Positions 1 to 7,281 are shown, counted from the stretch's first letter. The stretch is 8,257 nucleotides of DNA from Saprospirales bacterium (GCA_003559985.1 PWJP01000280.1:1-8257), one strand, 5' to 3'. Numbers and translations are program-made. Notes: a model not told the origin generated them from the sequence alone.

Positions 1-371
1 ACAATTCCACGAATCTCCTTTGGTCCCTGTTCGGCGATGTCAGATACTACTACAATTTGAAATCTCGAATACTCAAGGGCAGGACGGCCAATAATTTTTC
101 AGCCAGTTTTATTTCCCTGGAGTTGAATACGCACAATGACAGGTCGGATATAGCCGAAAGACCAATTGGTGACTATGTAGCCCCTGATGGGATAAGATTC
201 TCCAACGATTTGTCGATTTTTTGGGGAATTCAAAGAAGTGTATTGGATCGAGGATTTATTCAAGGCAGAGCGGGAACCACTTTTGCGTCGGGGATTTTTG
301 CGGATAATTCTTATGTGATTGGAACGAGATTGGTCCCCAGATTGGACCTGAAGGTAGGGTTTACTTTCTAG
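1..371 (+). CDS. C-terminal part of an outer-membrane beta-barrel-like protein (5' end outside window)
   Basis: The reading frame is open from base 3, so the TTG at 57 is not a true start: the frame continues upstream as ...LLWSLFGDVRYYYNLKSR.... About 122 residues are visible. The segment alternates polar and hydrophobic/aromatic residues in short strands (DVRYYYNL, FSASFISLELN, LSIFWGIQRSV, GFIQGRAGTTFAS, LDLKVGFTF) and ends in an aromatic Phe after a strand-like segment, as outer-membrane barrels usually do. The RYYYNLKSR...GRTANNFSA pattern resembles the barrel region of hypothetical outer-membrane proteins common in Bacteroidota; this is recognition from memory, not a search. No specific ligand or role can be given. 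It ends 242 bases before the next gene and appears unrelated to the nrf cluster. Confidence 0.7.
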   Translation, partial: NSTNLLWSLFGDVRYYYNLKSRILKGRTANNFSASFISLELNTHNDRSDIAERPIGDYVAPDGIRFSNDLSIFWGIQRSVLDRGFIQGRAGTTFASGIFADNSYVIGTRLVPRLDLKVGFTF

Positions 372-539
372 TATTATCATGAGCACAAGATTGTTTTAAT
401 AAAGTATTCCAGAATCTACTCTGAACCGCCATTTTTCAACATCCCATATTTTCCACCAAATCCCATTTTTGCTAATGCCTGTTTCTCCTTCTTTTTCTGA
501 ATTGAAGAGGAACCCTAATCTCCAATGACAATAATTCCA

Positions 540-547
540 TACCTTTG
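540..547 (+). promoter_or_regulatory. Candidate Bacteroidota -7 promoter element for the first lipoprotein gene
   Basis: TACCTTTG is an exact match to the Bacteroidota TAnnTTTG -7 element and lies 66 bases upstream of the ATG at 614. No TTTG or TTG sits at the expected -33 spacing (about 19-21 bases upstream), so the assignment rests on the -7 box and its position only. Confidence 0.4.
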
Positions 548-566
548 TAGTTCTTTAAATTTATTG

Positions 567-581
567 GGGATATTCTATCCC
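567..581 (+). other. Small perfect hairpin in the leader of the first lipoprotein gene
   Basis: GGGATA (567-572), loop TTC, TATCCC (576-581) form a perfect 6-bp stem, followed by GTCTTTTATT. It lies between the candidate promoter at 540-547 and the ATG at 614. It could be a weak terminator for transcription coming from the upstream gene or a leader structure of the lipoprotein mRNA; the sequence alone does not decide. Confidence 0.35.
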
Positions 582-613
582 GTCTTTTATTCACAAAAAA
601 TCTTTATTAAGAC

Positions 614-1174
614 ATGAAATTATTTTACCTAATTCCTTTAGCAGCCTTGTTATTTTTGTTTTCTGCCTGTTCTTCTGACGACGATGGACCCGCTCTTCCA
701 CTTGAGGAAGTTTTGCCAGGCACCTGGGAAGCGGTGGAAGCTGAAATAGAATTTGAATCGGATGTCCCCGGATTGTTTAATACCATTACTGTTGGCGAAG
801 GACGGAATTTTGAAGGTGAAGTTACTTTTACCGAAGACCCCAACGAGTGGGAATCTAATCTGGGTTCTACTTTTGACATGACTGTAGTTACCACTTTTGG
901 AAACGAAACCGATACAGAGACCTTTGTGGAAGTATTTGAACAAGTGGAGGTGTCGGGCACCTGGGAAATCAATGAAGATGGTCAATTAGTGGGATTTTTC
1001 CAGGAAGTTCCCACAGACGAGGATATTGAAGTTGCAGATTTTGATGCCTACGATGTTCAGGTGGTCAACAACAATCGCATTATCCTCACCAATGAATTTA
1101 ATGAATCCTTTTCAGAAGGAGGTTTTAATTTCACTATAGTAGGAAGTTCAAGGGCTGTGTATGATAGGAAATAA
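614..1174 (+). CDS. Small surface-exposed lipoprotein, lipocalin-like (paralogue of 7410-7967)
   Basis: A 186-residue protein with a lipoprotein signal peptide: Lys2, a hydrophobic core at residues 3-16, and a lipobox-like FSAC with the lipidated Cys at 19. The mature protein starts CSSDDDG; Ser followed by three acidic residues matches the lipoprotein export signal reported for Flavobacterium surface lipoproteins, so an outer-leaflet location is inferred. The body is very acidic and contains two Gly-Thr-Trp-Glu motifs (GTWEAVE near the N-terminus, GTWEINEDG in the second half) and ends with a VVNNNRIILT strand, a layout typical of small lipocalin-like beta proteins of Bacteroidota. Its function is unknown. 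The ATG at 614 is the only start giving the signal peptide. It is about 40-45% identical by eye to the protein at 7410-7967, on the other side of the nrf cluster. Confidence 0.88.
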   Translation: MKLFYLIPLAALLFLFSACSSDDDGPALPLEEVLPGTWEAVEAEIEFESDVPGLFNTITVGEGRNFEGEVTFTEDPNEWESNLGSTFDMTVVTTFGNETDTETFVEVFEQVEVSGTWEINEDGQLVGFFQEVPTDEDIEVADFDAYDVQVVNNNRIILTNEFNESFSEGGFNFTIVGSSRAVYDRK

Positions 1175-1175
1175 T

Positions 1176-1200
1176 TGATCTGACTCAGGTCATTAATTTT
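1176..1200 (+). terminator. Probable intrinsic terminator after the first lipoprotein gene
   Basis: TGATCT (1176-1181) pairs with AGGTCA (1187-1192), including one T-G wobble, around a 5-base loop, and is followed by the T-rich tail TTAATTTTCTC. It begins two bases after the stop codon. The stem is short and modest in GC content, so strength is uncertain, but the position is right. Confidence 0.4.
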
Positions 1201-1733
1201 CTCAAGTCTGTCTTTGGTGTTTTACCGGTTTGTTTGTCATTCGACAATTCAGCCCTTGGTACTGTTATGTAATGCTGTTTTGAACTAAGGGGTAAAGTAT
1301 GCGGCAGTGTATAGTTTTTTGCCCGGAGGCAGGGCCCATTCGGGTGGTTAATCTAAGACTTTAAAATTTCGGATGGTTATGCAGTCTTGTGTTGAAGTGT
1401 TTGAAATAGTATTAGTGGTGACCTTACTCCGGGCCAATACCGTCCCACCTGTATGAAAATTTTATTCTTGCTTACAAGCCTAATTTAGAAGTTTGATAAA
1501 TAAGCTGAAGTTTTTGGAGCACTAGAAAAAATTGTGTACTTTCGAGTCCCAGAAGTATCATGTTAATGTAAAAAATCAGACAGATTCATCTAAGTCGGGT
1601 GATGTAAGTGGAAGTGGGAGATTGTTGATTTCATTTCACTGCTGCGGATAAATCAGTGCATTTTGAAATAAGTTACTCAATTTGCTGCTGGCGAATGGAT
1701 TAAAGATGGGTCATCTCAACAAGGCTAATTGAG
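1201..1733 (+). other. Long non-coding stretch upstream of the nrf cluster
   Basis: There is no credible gene in these 533 bases on either strand. The longest ATG frame preceded by a purine-rich stretch (AAGGGG at 1287-1292, ATG at 1299) encodes only 22 codons and has no recognisable product. A GC-rich patch at 1321-1345 can fold (GCCC 1321-1324 with GGGC 1332-1335), but the T-run lies before it, so it is not a terminator for either strand. The right-hand part carries the candidate nrf promoter (1513-1544), a leader of roughly 180 bases and the hairpin at the nrfH start. I see no tRNA, insertion element or convincing full FNR/CRP-type palindrome. Confidence 0.6.
1513..1544 (+). promoter_or_regulatory. 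Candidate Bacteroidota-type promoter for nrfH-nrfA-ccsBA
   Basis: TTTG at 1513-1516 and TACTTTCG at 1537-1544 are separated by 20 bases, matching the Bacteroidota layout of a TTTG -33 box, a 19-21 base spacer and a TAnnTTTG -7 box with one mismatch. Transcription would start near 1550, leaving a leader of about 180 bases before the nrfH ATG. A half site resembling FNR (TTGAT, 1493-1497) lies just upstream, but its partner half is missing. Confidence 0.5.
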
Positions 1734-1736
1734 ATG
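1712..1736 (+). promoter_or_regulatory. Hairpin overlapping the nrfH start codon
   Basis: CATCTCAA (1712-1719) and TTGAGATG (1729-1736) are perfect 8-base inverted repeats around a 9-base loop; a U-G wobble (1711/1737) can extend the stem. The nrfH ATG is the last three bases of the right arm, and the only SD-like AAGG (1721-1724) is in the loop. A further AGATG at 1704-1708 can pair with CATCT (1712-1716), giving a competing smaller hairpin that would free the start. This could control nrfH translation, or the repeat could be a DNA operator. The repeat is seen directly; its role is inferred. Confidence 0.4.
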
Positions 1737-2369
1737 GGTAAACGCGGAAGAATTTTTAAGAAATTATTGAAGTACCGCATCATTCCTCCCAAAGAATGGC
1801 GCCCCGCTGTGGTAGTACTTACCGGTATGTTAGTAGGGTTGGGTATTTACATTGTCAAGATAAGCAACGCCGCCTCTTACATTTCCGATGATCCACAGGT
1901 TTGTATCAATTGCCATGTAATGGTGCCTCATTACATCACCTGGACCAATAGTTCTCATCGCGAAGTTGCGCACTGCAACGATTGTCACGTCCCACAGGAC
2001 AATTTTTTCAACAAGTACAAGACCAAGGCTATGGACGGCCTCTATCACTCTACCATTTTTACTTTGAGAATGGAGCCCGAGGTCATTCAGGCGCGAGATG
2101 CATCCGTCAGGGTAATTCAAAACAATTGCATCCGATGCCACCAGGATCAGTTGGTCGTACCTCCTTACGAAGACCGGGTGGAGAATCATCACCATCATAG
2201 ATTGGATAGAGTATGCTGGGAGTGCCATACAGAAGTGCCACATGGCAGAGTCAAAAGTCTGTCATCGGTGGGCCATCAGATCGAACCTGTCAGGGTGCGA
2301 CCCCGGCCCGATGAGGATGTGGTCCCGGCCTGGCTCAGGGAGACATTAGAGAGGGAAAAACAAGAATAA
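1734..2369 (+). CDS. nrfH: NrfH, tetrahaem menaquinol dehydrogenase subunit of cytochrome c nitrite reductase
   Basis: NrfH belongs to the NapC/NirT family: it oxidises menaquinol at the membrane and passes electrons to NrfA. The protein has 211 residues. A basic N-terminal segment (1-23) is followed by one uncleaved membrane anchor (about 24-42) and a periplasmic domain with four CxxCH haem sites at residues 57-61, 81-85, 132-136 and 161-165. The first is CINCHVM, the CxxCHxM arrangement known from Desulfovibrio NrfH, in which the Met (here 63) serves as haem ligand. A run of four His (152-155) lies just before the fourth haem site; one or more may be distal haem ligands. The length is somewhat above the family's usual 150-200 because of a Pro/Arg-rich, then charged C-terminal tail (about 185-211). 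The start at 1734 is set by an in-frame stop at 1701 and the absence of another ATG between; nrfA follows after 29 bases. Confidence 0.96.
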   Translation: MGKRGRIFKKLLKYRIIPPKEWRPAVVVLTGMLVGLGIYIVKISNAASYISDDPQVCINCHVMVPHYITWTNSSHREVAHCNDCHVPQDNFFNKYKTKAMDGLYHSTIFTLRMEPEVIQARDASVRVIQNNCIRCHQDQLVVPPYEDRVENHHHHRLDRVCWECHTEVPHGRVKSLSSVGHQIEPVRVRPRPDEDVVPAWLRETLEREKQE

Positions 2370-2398
2370 TTTAGAGTAATGGTAAAATATAATAAGCG

Positions 2399-3886
2399 AT
2401 GAAGAATTGGTTACTTTTTGCAGCAACAGTTATTATTGTAGTGCTGGTGGCTCTTTTGGCGCATTCTATAATGGATCGCAAAGCTGAGGCCCGCTTCGCC
2501 TACCAGCCCAAAGTGGCTATCGAGGGAATGGAACCCAGGGACTCTGTTTGGGGGTTGAATTATCCGCGCCAGTACCAATCCTACATGCGCACGAGAGATA
2601 CAACCTTCAGAAGTATGTACAATACCAGTGGGTTTAAAGACATTCTCGACCAGTACCCTGAATTGGTTATTTTGTGGGCCGGTTATGGATTTAGCAGGGA
2701 CTACAATCATCCAAGGGGGCACGCATGGGCAGTTACAGATGTGCACAACACCCTGCGCACCGGTGCTCCAATGGAACCCGGTGATGGACCTATGCCGAGC
2801 ACTTGTTGGACTTGTAAGAGCAGCGATGTGCCCAGGTTGATGCAGGAAATGGGGGTGACAGAATTCTATTCAAAAATGATGTCAGATATGGGCTCTGAGG
2901 TGATCAATCCGATTGGCTGCGCGGATTGTCACAACCCCGAAACCATGAACCTCACCATTACCCGCCCTGCCTTGATAGAGGCTTTTGACCGTATGGGACG
3001 CGATATAAACAAAGCCTCCCATCAGGAGATGAGGTCACTGGTCTGTGCTCAATGTCACGTTGAGTATTATTTCGATGAGGAGCGACCCGGTTCTGAAGGC
3101 GCCCAGTACCTCACCTTCCCCTGGGATGACGGATTGGGAGTTGAAGATATGGAGTATTATTTTGATCAGCGAGGGTTTGCCGATTGGATACATCCCCTCA
3201 GCAGGGCACCGATGTTAAAGGCCCAGCACCCGGATTGGGAGTTGTATAAAAAGGGTGTTCACGCTAAAAGAGGGGTTTCCTGTGCCGATTGTCACATGCC
3301 ATACAGGACTGAGGGAGGACAGAAATTTACGGACCACCACATTGGTTCACCCCTGGCCAATATCGAGAATTCATGTTTTATTTGTCACCGGGAAAAAACG
3401 GACGATCTTCTCACCGATGTGTACGAGCGTCAGCGAAAGGTCAAAGAGGGCTCTGAAAAGCTACAAAGGCTGATTGCAAAAGGCCATATTGAAGCAGCAA
3501 AAGCCTGGGAACTCGGGGCTGCCGAAGAAGATATGAAAGACATTTTACAGGGTCTCAGACACTCTCAGTGGAGATGGGATTTTGTCGTGGCATCTCACGG
3601 TGGTGCCTTTCACGCCCCACTTGAATCGAGTAGAATTTTAACTTCCGCTACTGATATTATTCAGGATACCAGAATACAGTTGACCCGGTTGCTGGCTCGC
3701 CTCGGTCACATTGAAGAGGTTGCCATGCCCGACTTTACCAGTAAATCAGCTCTCCAGGCTTACATTGGTCTCGATATGGATAAGAAAAGAGCCGAAAAAG
3801 AGGTCTTTCTCGAGGAGGTCGTTCCCAGATGGATGGAAGAGGGACGACAGCGCGAAAAGGAAATGCCCGTAAAGATGATAAACTGA
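2399..3886 (+). CDS. nrfA: NrfA, pentahaem cytochrome c nitrite reductase (ammonia-forming)
   Basis: The catalytic subunit reduces nitrite to ammonium with six electrons in the periplasm (EC 1.7.2.2). The 495-residue length is in the family range. An N-terminal hydrophobic segment (about 4-24) acts as signal peptide or anchor. The catalytic haem site is the family-specific CWTCK (136-140, lysine as proximal ligand); four normal haem sites follow: CADCH (174-178), CAQCH (216-220), CADCH (295-299) and CFICH (326-330). Active-site residues known from Wolinella and E. coli NrfA are visible: Arg120 in NTLRTG, Tyr223 and calcium ligand Glu222 in VEYYF, and Lys274, Gln276 and His277 in LKAQH, the first two binding calcium and the last catalytic. 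Distal haem histidines are likely in RGHAW, TDHHIGS and AFHAP. Nothing essential is missing. The ATG at 2399 overlaps the stop of a 7-codon ORF (ATGA). It lies between nrfH and the cytochrome c synthase gene. Confidence 0.98.
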   Translation: MKNWLLFAATVIIVVLVALLAHSIMDRKAEARFAYQPKVAIEGMEPRDSVWGLNYPRQYQSYMRTRDTTFRSMYNTSGFKDILDQYPELVILWAGYGFSRDYNHPRGHAWAVTDVHNTLRTGAPMEPGDGPMPSTCWTCKSSDVPRLMQEMGVTEFYSKMMSDMGSEVINPIGCADCHNPETMNLTITRPALIEAFDRMGRDINKASHQEMRSLVCAQCHVEYYFDEERPGSEGAQYLTFPWDDGLGVEDMEYYFDQRGFADWIHPLSRAPMLKAQHPDWELYKKGVHAKRGVSCADCHMPYRTEGGQKFTDHHIGSPLANIENSCFICHREKTDDLLTDVYERQRKVKEGSEKLQRLIAKGHIEAAKAWELGAAEEDMKDILQGLRHSQWRWDFVVASHGGAFHAPLESSRILTSATDIIQDTRIQLTRLLARLGHIEEVAMPDFTSKSALQAYIGLDMDKKRAEKEVFLEEVVPRWMEEGRQREKEMPVKMIN

Positions 3887-3915
3887 CCATAACCTCTACC
3901 ACATTGGACGGAGTG

Positions 3916-3930
3916 GGGGACCGGAACCCC
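3916..3930 (+). other. Short GC hairpin between nrfA and ccsBA
   Basis: GGGG (3916-3919) and CCCC (3927-3930) can pair around a 7-base loop in the 126-base gap after nrfA. No T-run follows, so it is not a classical terminator. It might stabilise or help process the nrfHA part of the transcript; no promoter box was seen in the gap, so ccsBA is probably read through from nrfHA. Weakly supported. Confidence 0.2.
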
Positions 3931-4012
3931 TGCTTGCTTTATGATGCTCTATTGTCCCTTACCGGGGATTGTTGTGCAATAAAAACCACAAACCCAAATC
4001 CAGATTACCATT

Positions 4013-7000
4013 ATGAAGATTGTCAGCAAACTTCTATCGCTTCATTTCTCTATTATTTTGTTGTTCATTATTTCAATTGCCATGGCGGTGGCAACCTTCA
4101 TTGAGAATGACCACGGCACGCCTGTTGCAAGAGCACTGGTTTATGACGCATGGTGGTTTGAGTTGCTCTTTATTTGGCTTGCCCTGGTGTTTATCTACAA
4201 CTTCAAACCCTTTAATTTATTCAGCAAATCGCGCTGGCCGGTCGGGCTTTTTCACCTCGCTTTTATCATTATTTTACTCGGAGCTGGGATTACCAGGTAT
4301 TTCAGTAATGAAGGCATGATGCACATCCGGGAGGGCACGGCCGAAAGCTCTTATTTTACGACTCAGCACTATCTGCAGATCAATCTGGAAGGAGTGGATG
4401 GAATGACCCATTACCACAAGCCGATGAGATTAATACCGTACAATTTTCAACCTTTTGAAAAAGAAGTAAATCTCGGAGACACAGAACTGACTATTAAATT
4501 CAGGGAAGTTATTCCCAATGCAGAAAAAATATTTGTCAGCGGTACGGATACGCTGCTGGATATGTCAGTCCTTGTTGAAGACCAACGCCAGGATTACACC
4601 ATCAGAAAGGGGCAAAAGGTAGCGGGATCGGATTTTGTTATCTCTACTGCAGCCGGGGATGACCATTCTGAAATTGTCCTCACACGTTCCGATACTTCCT
4701 GGAAACTGCGATCGGAGTTCCCCATGCAGGTGATGGAGATGGAGAGTCAGTTCATGAGTACCGTGGAAGCAGATCAGGAAGTGGATTTGAGGCCGCTCAC
4801 ACTGTACCAGTGGTCCGGGGGTGCTTTTATGGTGAGGGGAATTTACGAAAACAGTAGAGAGACCTACGCCAGAACTTATGAATATGGCGAAGAAGAAGAG
4901 CGGGCTACGGTAGTTAAAATGGAGGTGTATGACGATGAGGGAGAATCCATCGGATCATTTTATCAGTCCATAGTTTCAATCAACCCCAGGTGGAATACGC
5001 TAGCTCTTAACAAAAACAAGGTGGTTTCGCTGACTTTCGGCCCCATGGAAAGACAACTCCCCTTTAAATTGAAGTTGGATGAATTTGTGATGGATCGCTA
5101 TCCGGGAAGTTCAAGCCCATCGGGATATTCGAGTAGGGTGACCGTTGTGGATGGTGAAACCAGGTTTGATTACCTTATCTACATGAACAATGTGCTGGAT
5201 TACCGGGGTTACCGGTTCTACCAGGCCTCCTATGACACTGATGAACGGGGTACCATTTTGTCACTCAATCAGGACAGGCCCGGTACACTGGTGAGTTATC
5301 TCGGGTATTTTTTGCTCACAGTGGGTATGTTTTTTACCCTTTTTGCAAAGGGTAGCAGATTTAGTTTTTTGAATCGCACCCTTAAAAGTGCTGCTAAGAG
5401 GTCGGCTACGACGGTTATGTTTATCGGTGCCTTGTTTTTGCCAGCTACAGTGCTCGCCTATGAAAAGGTGGTCCCTTTCTTTCCCGACGAGCTAATTGTG
5501 CCCCTGGAAAAAGCAGATGAATTTGGCCGGCTCATTGTGCAGGACAGCGATGGACGAATGAAACCTGTAAATACCTTAGCTAGTGAGATTACCCGAAAGC
5601 TCTCGGGAAAAACCTATTTCAAGGTCGAGTCCGAAAGTGGTGTACAAAGGCTCAGTCCGGAACAATTTTGGCTAGGTCTGCTACTGGATGCTGAATTCCT
5701 CAGTCACCAACCATTATTGCACATAGACCCGGCCAAAAGCGGTGAGATATTTAAAGAACTGGGGCTGAGTCCTAGAAATGCACTGGCTTTTCAGGATTTT
5801 ATCGGAGAAAATGCCGAGTATTTGCTTTATGAAAATGCTGAATTGGCACACCTTTTAAAGCCTTCAGAGCGTACGGTGGCTGATAATGAACTGCTCAAGG
5901 TGGATGAACGATTCAATATATTTTACGCAATAGTCATGGGCGAGTTCCTCCGCCTTTTCCCGGACAGTGAGGATCCGGATTACACCTGGTACACCAGAAA
6001 TCAAAGCAGCAAGATTTCCGTGGCTGAGGATGCTCGCTTTGCCAACTACATACTCGATCAGTATATTGAGGCCCTCCGGGATGGTATAGCTTCCGGTGAT
6101 TTTACCAAAGCAGATGAAATAATCGGATACATTGATTTATTTCAAAGGGAGGCTGGTAAAGAGGTGTATCCTGCCGAAACAAGAATTAATGCAGAACTTT
6201 TTTACAATCGCGCAATGCTGGCAAATCGACTTTTTCCATGGTTCTGGTTGGTTGGAACACTCATGCTTTTTGCTGTAATAGGCAGGGTGGTGGTAGAGCG
6301 GAAATGGTTAGATTACGCCATCAAAACCGGTTTGGTTCTGGGCTGGATTGGACTTGTGCTTTTTGCGGCCCATTTGATATTGAGATGGTATATTGCCCAG
6401 TATCCGCCGTGGAGCGATGGTTTTGAAATGCTGGTATTCGTAGCCTGGTTGATTTTGCTTTTCGGCCTTTTACTGGCGGGGAAATCCCGGTTTACCGCTC
6501 CTCTTGGTATGTTGTTTTCAGGTACGTTGCTCTTCGTCAGTTTTCTCGATTGGCTGAATCCCGAAATAACCAGTCTTGTACCCGTACTCGATTCATACTG
6601 GTTGAAAATCCACGTCTCAGTAATCGTAAGTGGATATGCACCGCTCGCACTTGCGGCTGTTATTGGACTGTTGAATTTGTTGTTTTTTACTTATCCGGCA
6701 CTCACCAACCGTGAGCGGTTCCTGCCCGCCATAAGAGAACTCAATATCGTTTCTGAAATGTCCATTGTCCTGGGCTTGTTTCTCCTCACTGTTGGAACCT
6801 TTCTAGGCGGAGTCTGGGCAAATGAAAGTTGGGGGCGCTATTGGGCATGGGACCCAAAAGAAACCTGGGCCTTGATTTCCATATTGGTATATGCCGCTAT
6901 TCTTCACCTCCGTCTCTTTCCTCCGCTAAAAGATGCACTGGTGTTTAATCTGGCCGCTCTATGGGGCTTTTCCACCATCATTATGACTTCATTTGGGGTG

Positions 7001-7162
7001 AATTACTACCTGTCTGGCCTGCATTCTTACGCGCAGGGTGACCCGGTGCCGGTGCCTCTATGGGTTTACTACGCAGTGATGATTCTCGCAGTGATTACTT
7101 TAATAGCCATGTGGCAATACCAGCGCTTTAACAGGGACGAGAAGAAACGCATGGTGGTATGA
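4013..7162 (+). CDS. ccsBA: Fused CcsBA (ResB-ResC) cytochrome c synthase, probably NrfI-like
   Basis: A system II cytochrome c synthase of 1049 residues that exports haem and attaches it to CxxCH/CxxCK motifs. The CcsB half (about 1-445) has three membrane helices (12-30, 47-63, 76-93), a periplasmic ResB domain ending with the family pattern GYRFYQASYD (399-408), and a fourth helix (427-445). A fifth helix (464-482) leads to a periplasmic region (483-740); the CcsA part then has about nine helices. The haem-binding WWD motif reads WGRYWAWDPKETW (940-952). The four key His known from Helicobacter hepaticus CcsBA have counterparts: His81 and His965 in membrane helices, His867 and His1004 on the periplasmic side; the 965-1004 spacing of 39 matches that protein. 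Following nrfHA, it parallels Wolinella NrfI, the CcsBA needed for the CxxCK haem of NrfA; that specificity is inferred. There is no strong SD; upstream is A/C-rich. Confidence 0.95.
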   Translation: MKIVSKLLSLHFSIILLFIISIAMAVATFIENDHGTPVARALVYDAWWFELLFIWLALVFIYNFKPFNLFSKSRWPVGLFHLAFIIILLGAGITRYFSNEGMMHIREGTAESSYFTTQHYLQINLEGVDGMTHYHKPMRLIPYNFQPFEKEVNLGDTELTIKFREVIPNAEKIFVSGTDTLLDMSVLVEDQRQDYTIRKGQKVAGSDFVISTAAGDDHSEIVLTRSDTSWKLRSEFPMQVMEMESQFMSTVEADQEVDLRPLTLYQWSGGAFMVRGIYENSRETYARTYEYGEEEERATVVKMEVYDDEGESIGSFYQSIVSINPRWNTLALNKNKVVSLTFGPMERQLPFKLKLDEFVMDRYPGSSSPSGYSSRVTVVDGETRFDYLIYMNNVLDYRGYRFYQASYDTDERGTILSLNQDRPGTLVSYLGYFLLTVGMFFTLFAKGSRFSFLNRTLKSAAKRSATTVMFIGALFLPATVLAYEKVVPFFPDELIVPLEKADEFGRLIVQDSDGRMKPVNTLASEITRKLSGKTYFKVESESGVQRLSPEQFWLGLLLDAEFLSHQPLLHIDPAKSGEIFKELGLSPRNALAFQDFIGENAEYLLYENAELAHLLKPSERTVADNELLKVDERFNIFYAIVMGEFLRLFPDSEDPDYTWYTRNQSSKISVAEDARFANYILDQYIEALRDGIASGDFTKADEIIGYIDLFQREAGKEVYPAETRINAELFYNRAMLANRLFPWFWLVGTLMLFAVIGRVVVERKWLDYAIKTGLVLGWIGLVLFAAHLILRWYIAQYPPWSDGFEMLVFVAWLILLFGLLLAGKSRFTAPLGMLFSGTLLFVSFLDWLNPEITSLVPVLDSYWLKIHVSVIVSGYAPLALAAVIGLLNLLFFTYPALTNRERFLPAIRELNIVSEMSIVLGLFLLTVGTFLGGVWANESWGRYWAWDPKETWALISILVYAAILHLRLFPPLKDALVFNLAALWGFSTIIMTSFGVNYYLSGLHSYAQGDPVPVPLWVYYAVMILAVITLIAMWQYQRFNRDEKKRMVV

Positions 7163-7212
7163 CCTCTGCATTTTAGATTTTTTTGTCCAATTAAAGTGAG
7201 AGTCATGGGGGA

Positions 7213-7281
7213 ATGGTTCATATCTTCTTTGGTTCGAGCATTATCCTGACACCGGTCTTTCGCATTAGAGGAGTGAACCAT
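7213..7281 (+). repeat. Inverted repeat with 53-base spacer, downstream of ccsBA
   Basis: ATGGTTCA (7213-7220) and TGAACCAT (7274-7281) are perfect 8-base inverted repeats in the 247-base gap between ccsBA and the second lipoprotein gene. The right arm is followed by GCCGCCTG and six or so T (about 7290-7296). It may form the base of a larger RNA structure ending the nrf transcript, but the gap between stem and T-run and the long loop make this a weak terminator model. No gene was seen in the gap. Confidence 0.35.

Noticed and set aside
152..380. Antisense ORF over the 3' end of the beta-barrel gene
   Set aside because: The plus-strand frame has coherent beta-strand character and continues to the window edge; the antisense frame does not look like a protein.
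407..425. Imperfect inverted repeat TTCCAGA / TCTGAA as terminator of the first gene
   Set aside because: It contains a bulge, has no T-run directly after it, and is 36 bases past the stop codon; too weak to annotate.
1299..1364. 22-codon ORF preceded by AAGGGG, with two Cys
   Set aside because: It is too short to judge, lies upstream of the predicted nrf promoter, and Bacteroidota do not depend on such SD sequences.
1493..1497. FNR-like half site TTGAT upstream of the nrf promoter
   Set aside because: The second half of the palindrome is absent, and a single 5-base match is expected by chance.
3829..4104. 91-codon ORF spanning the nrfA-ccsBA gap
   Set aside because: It overlaps the end of nrfA and the start of ccsBA in other frames, has no recognisable protein character, and the two flanking genes are certain.
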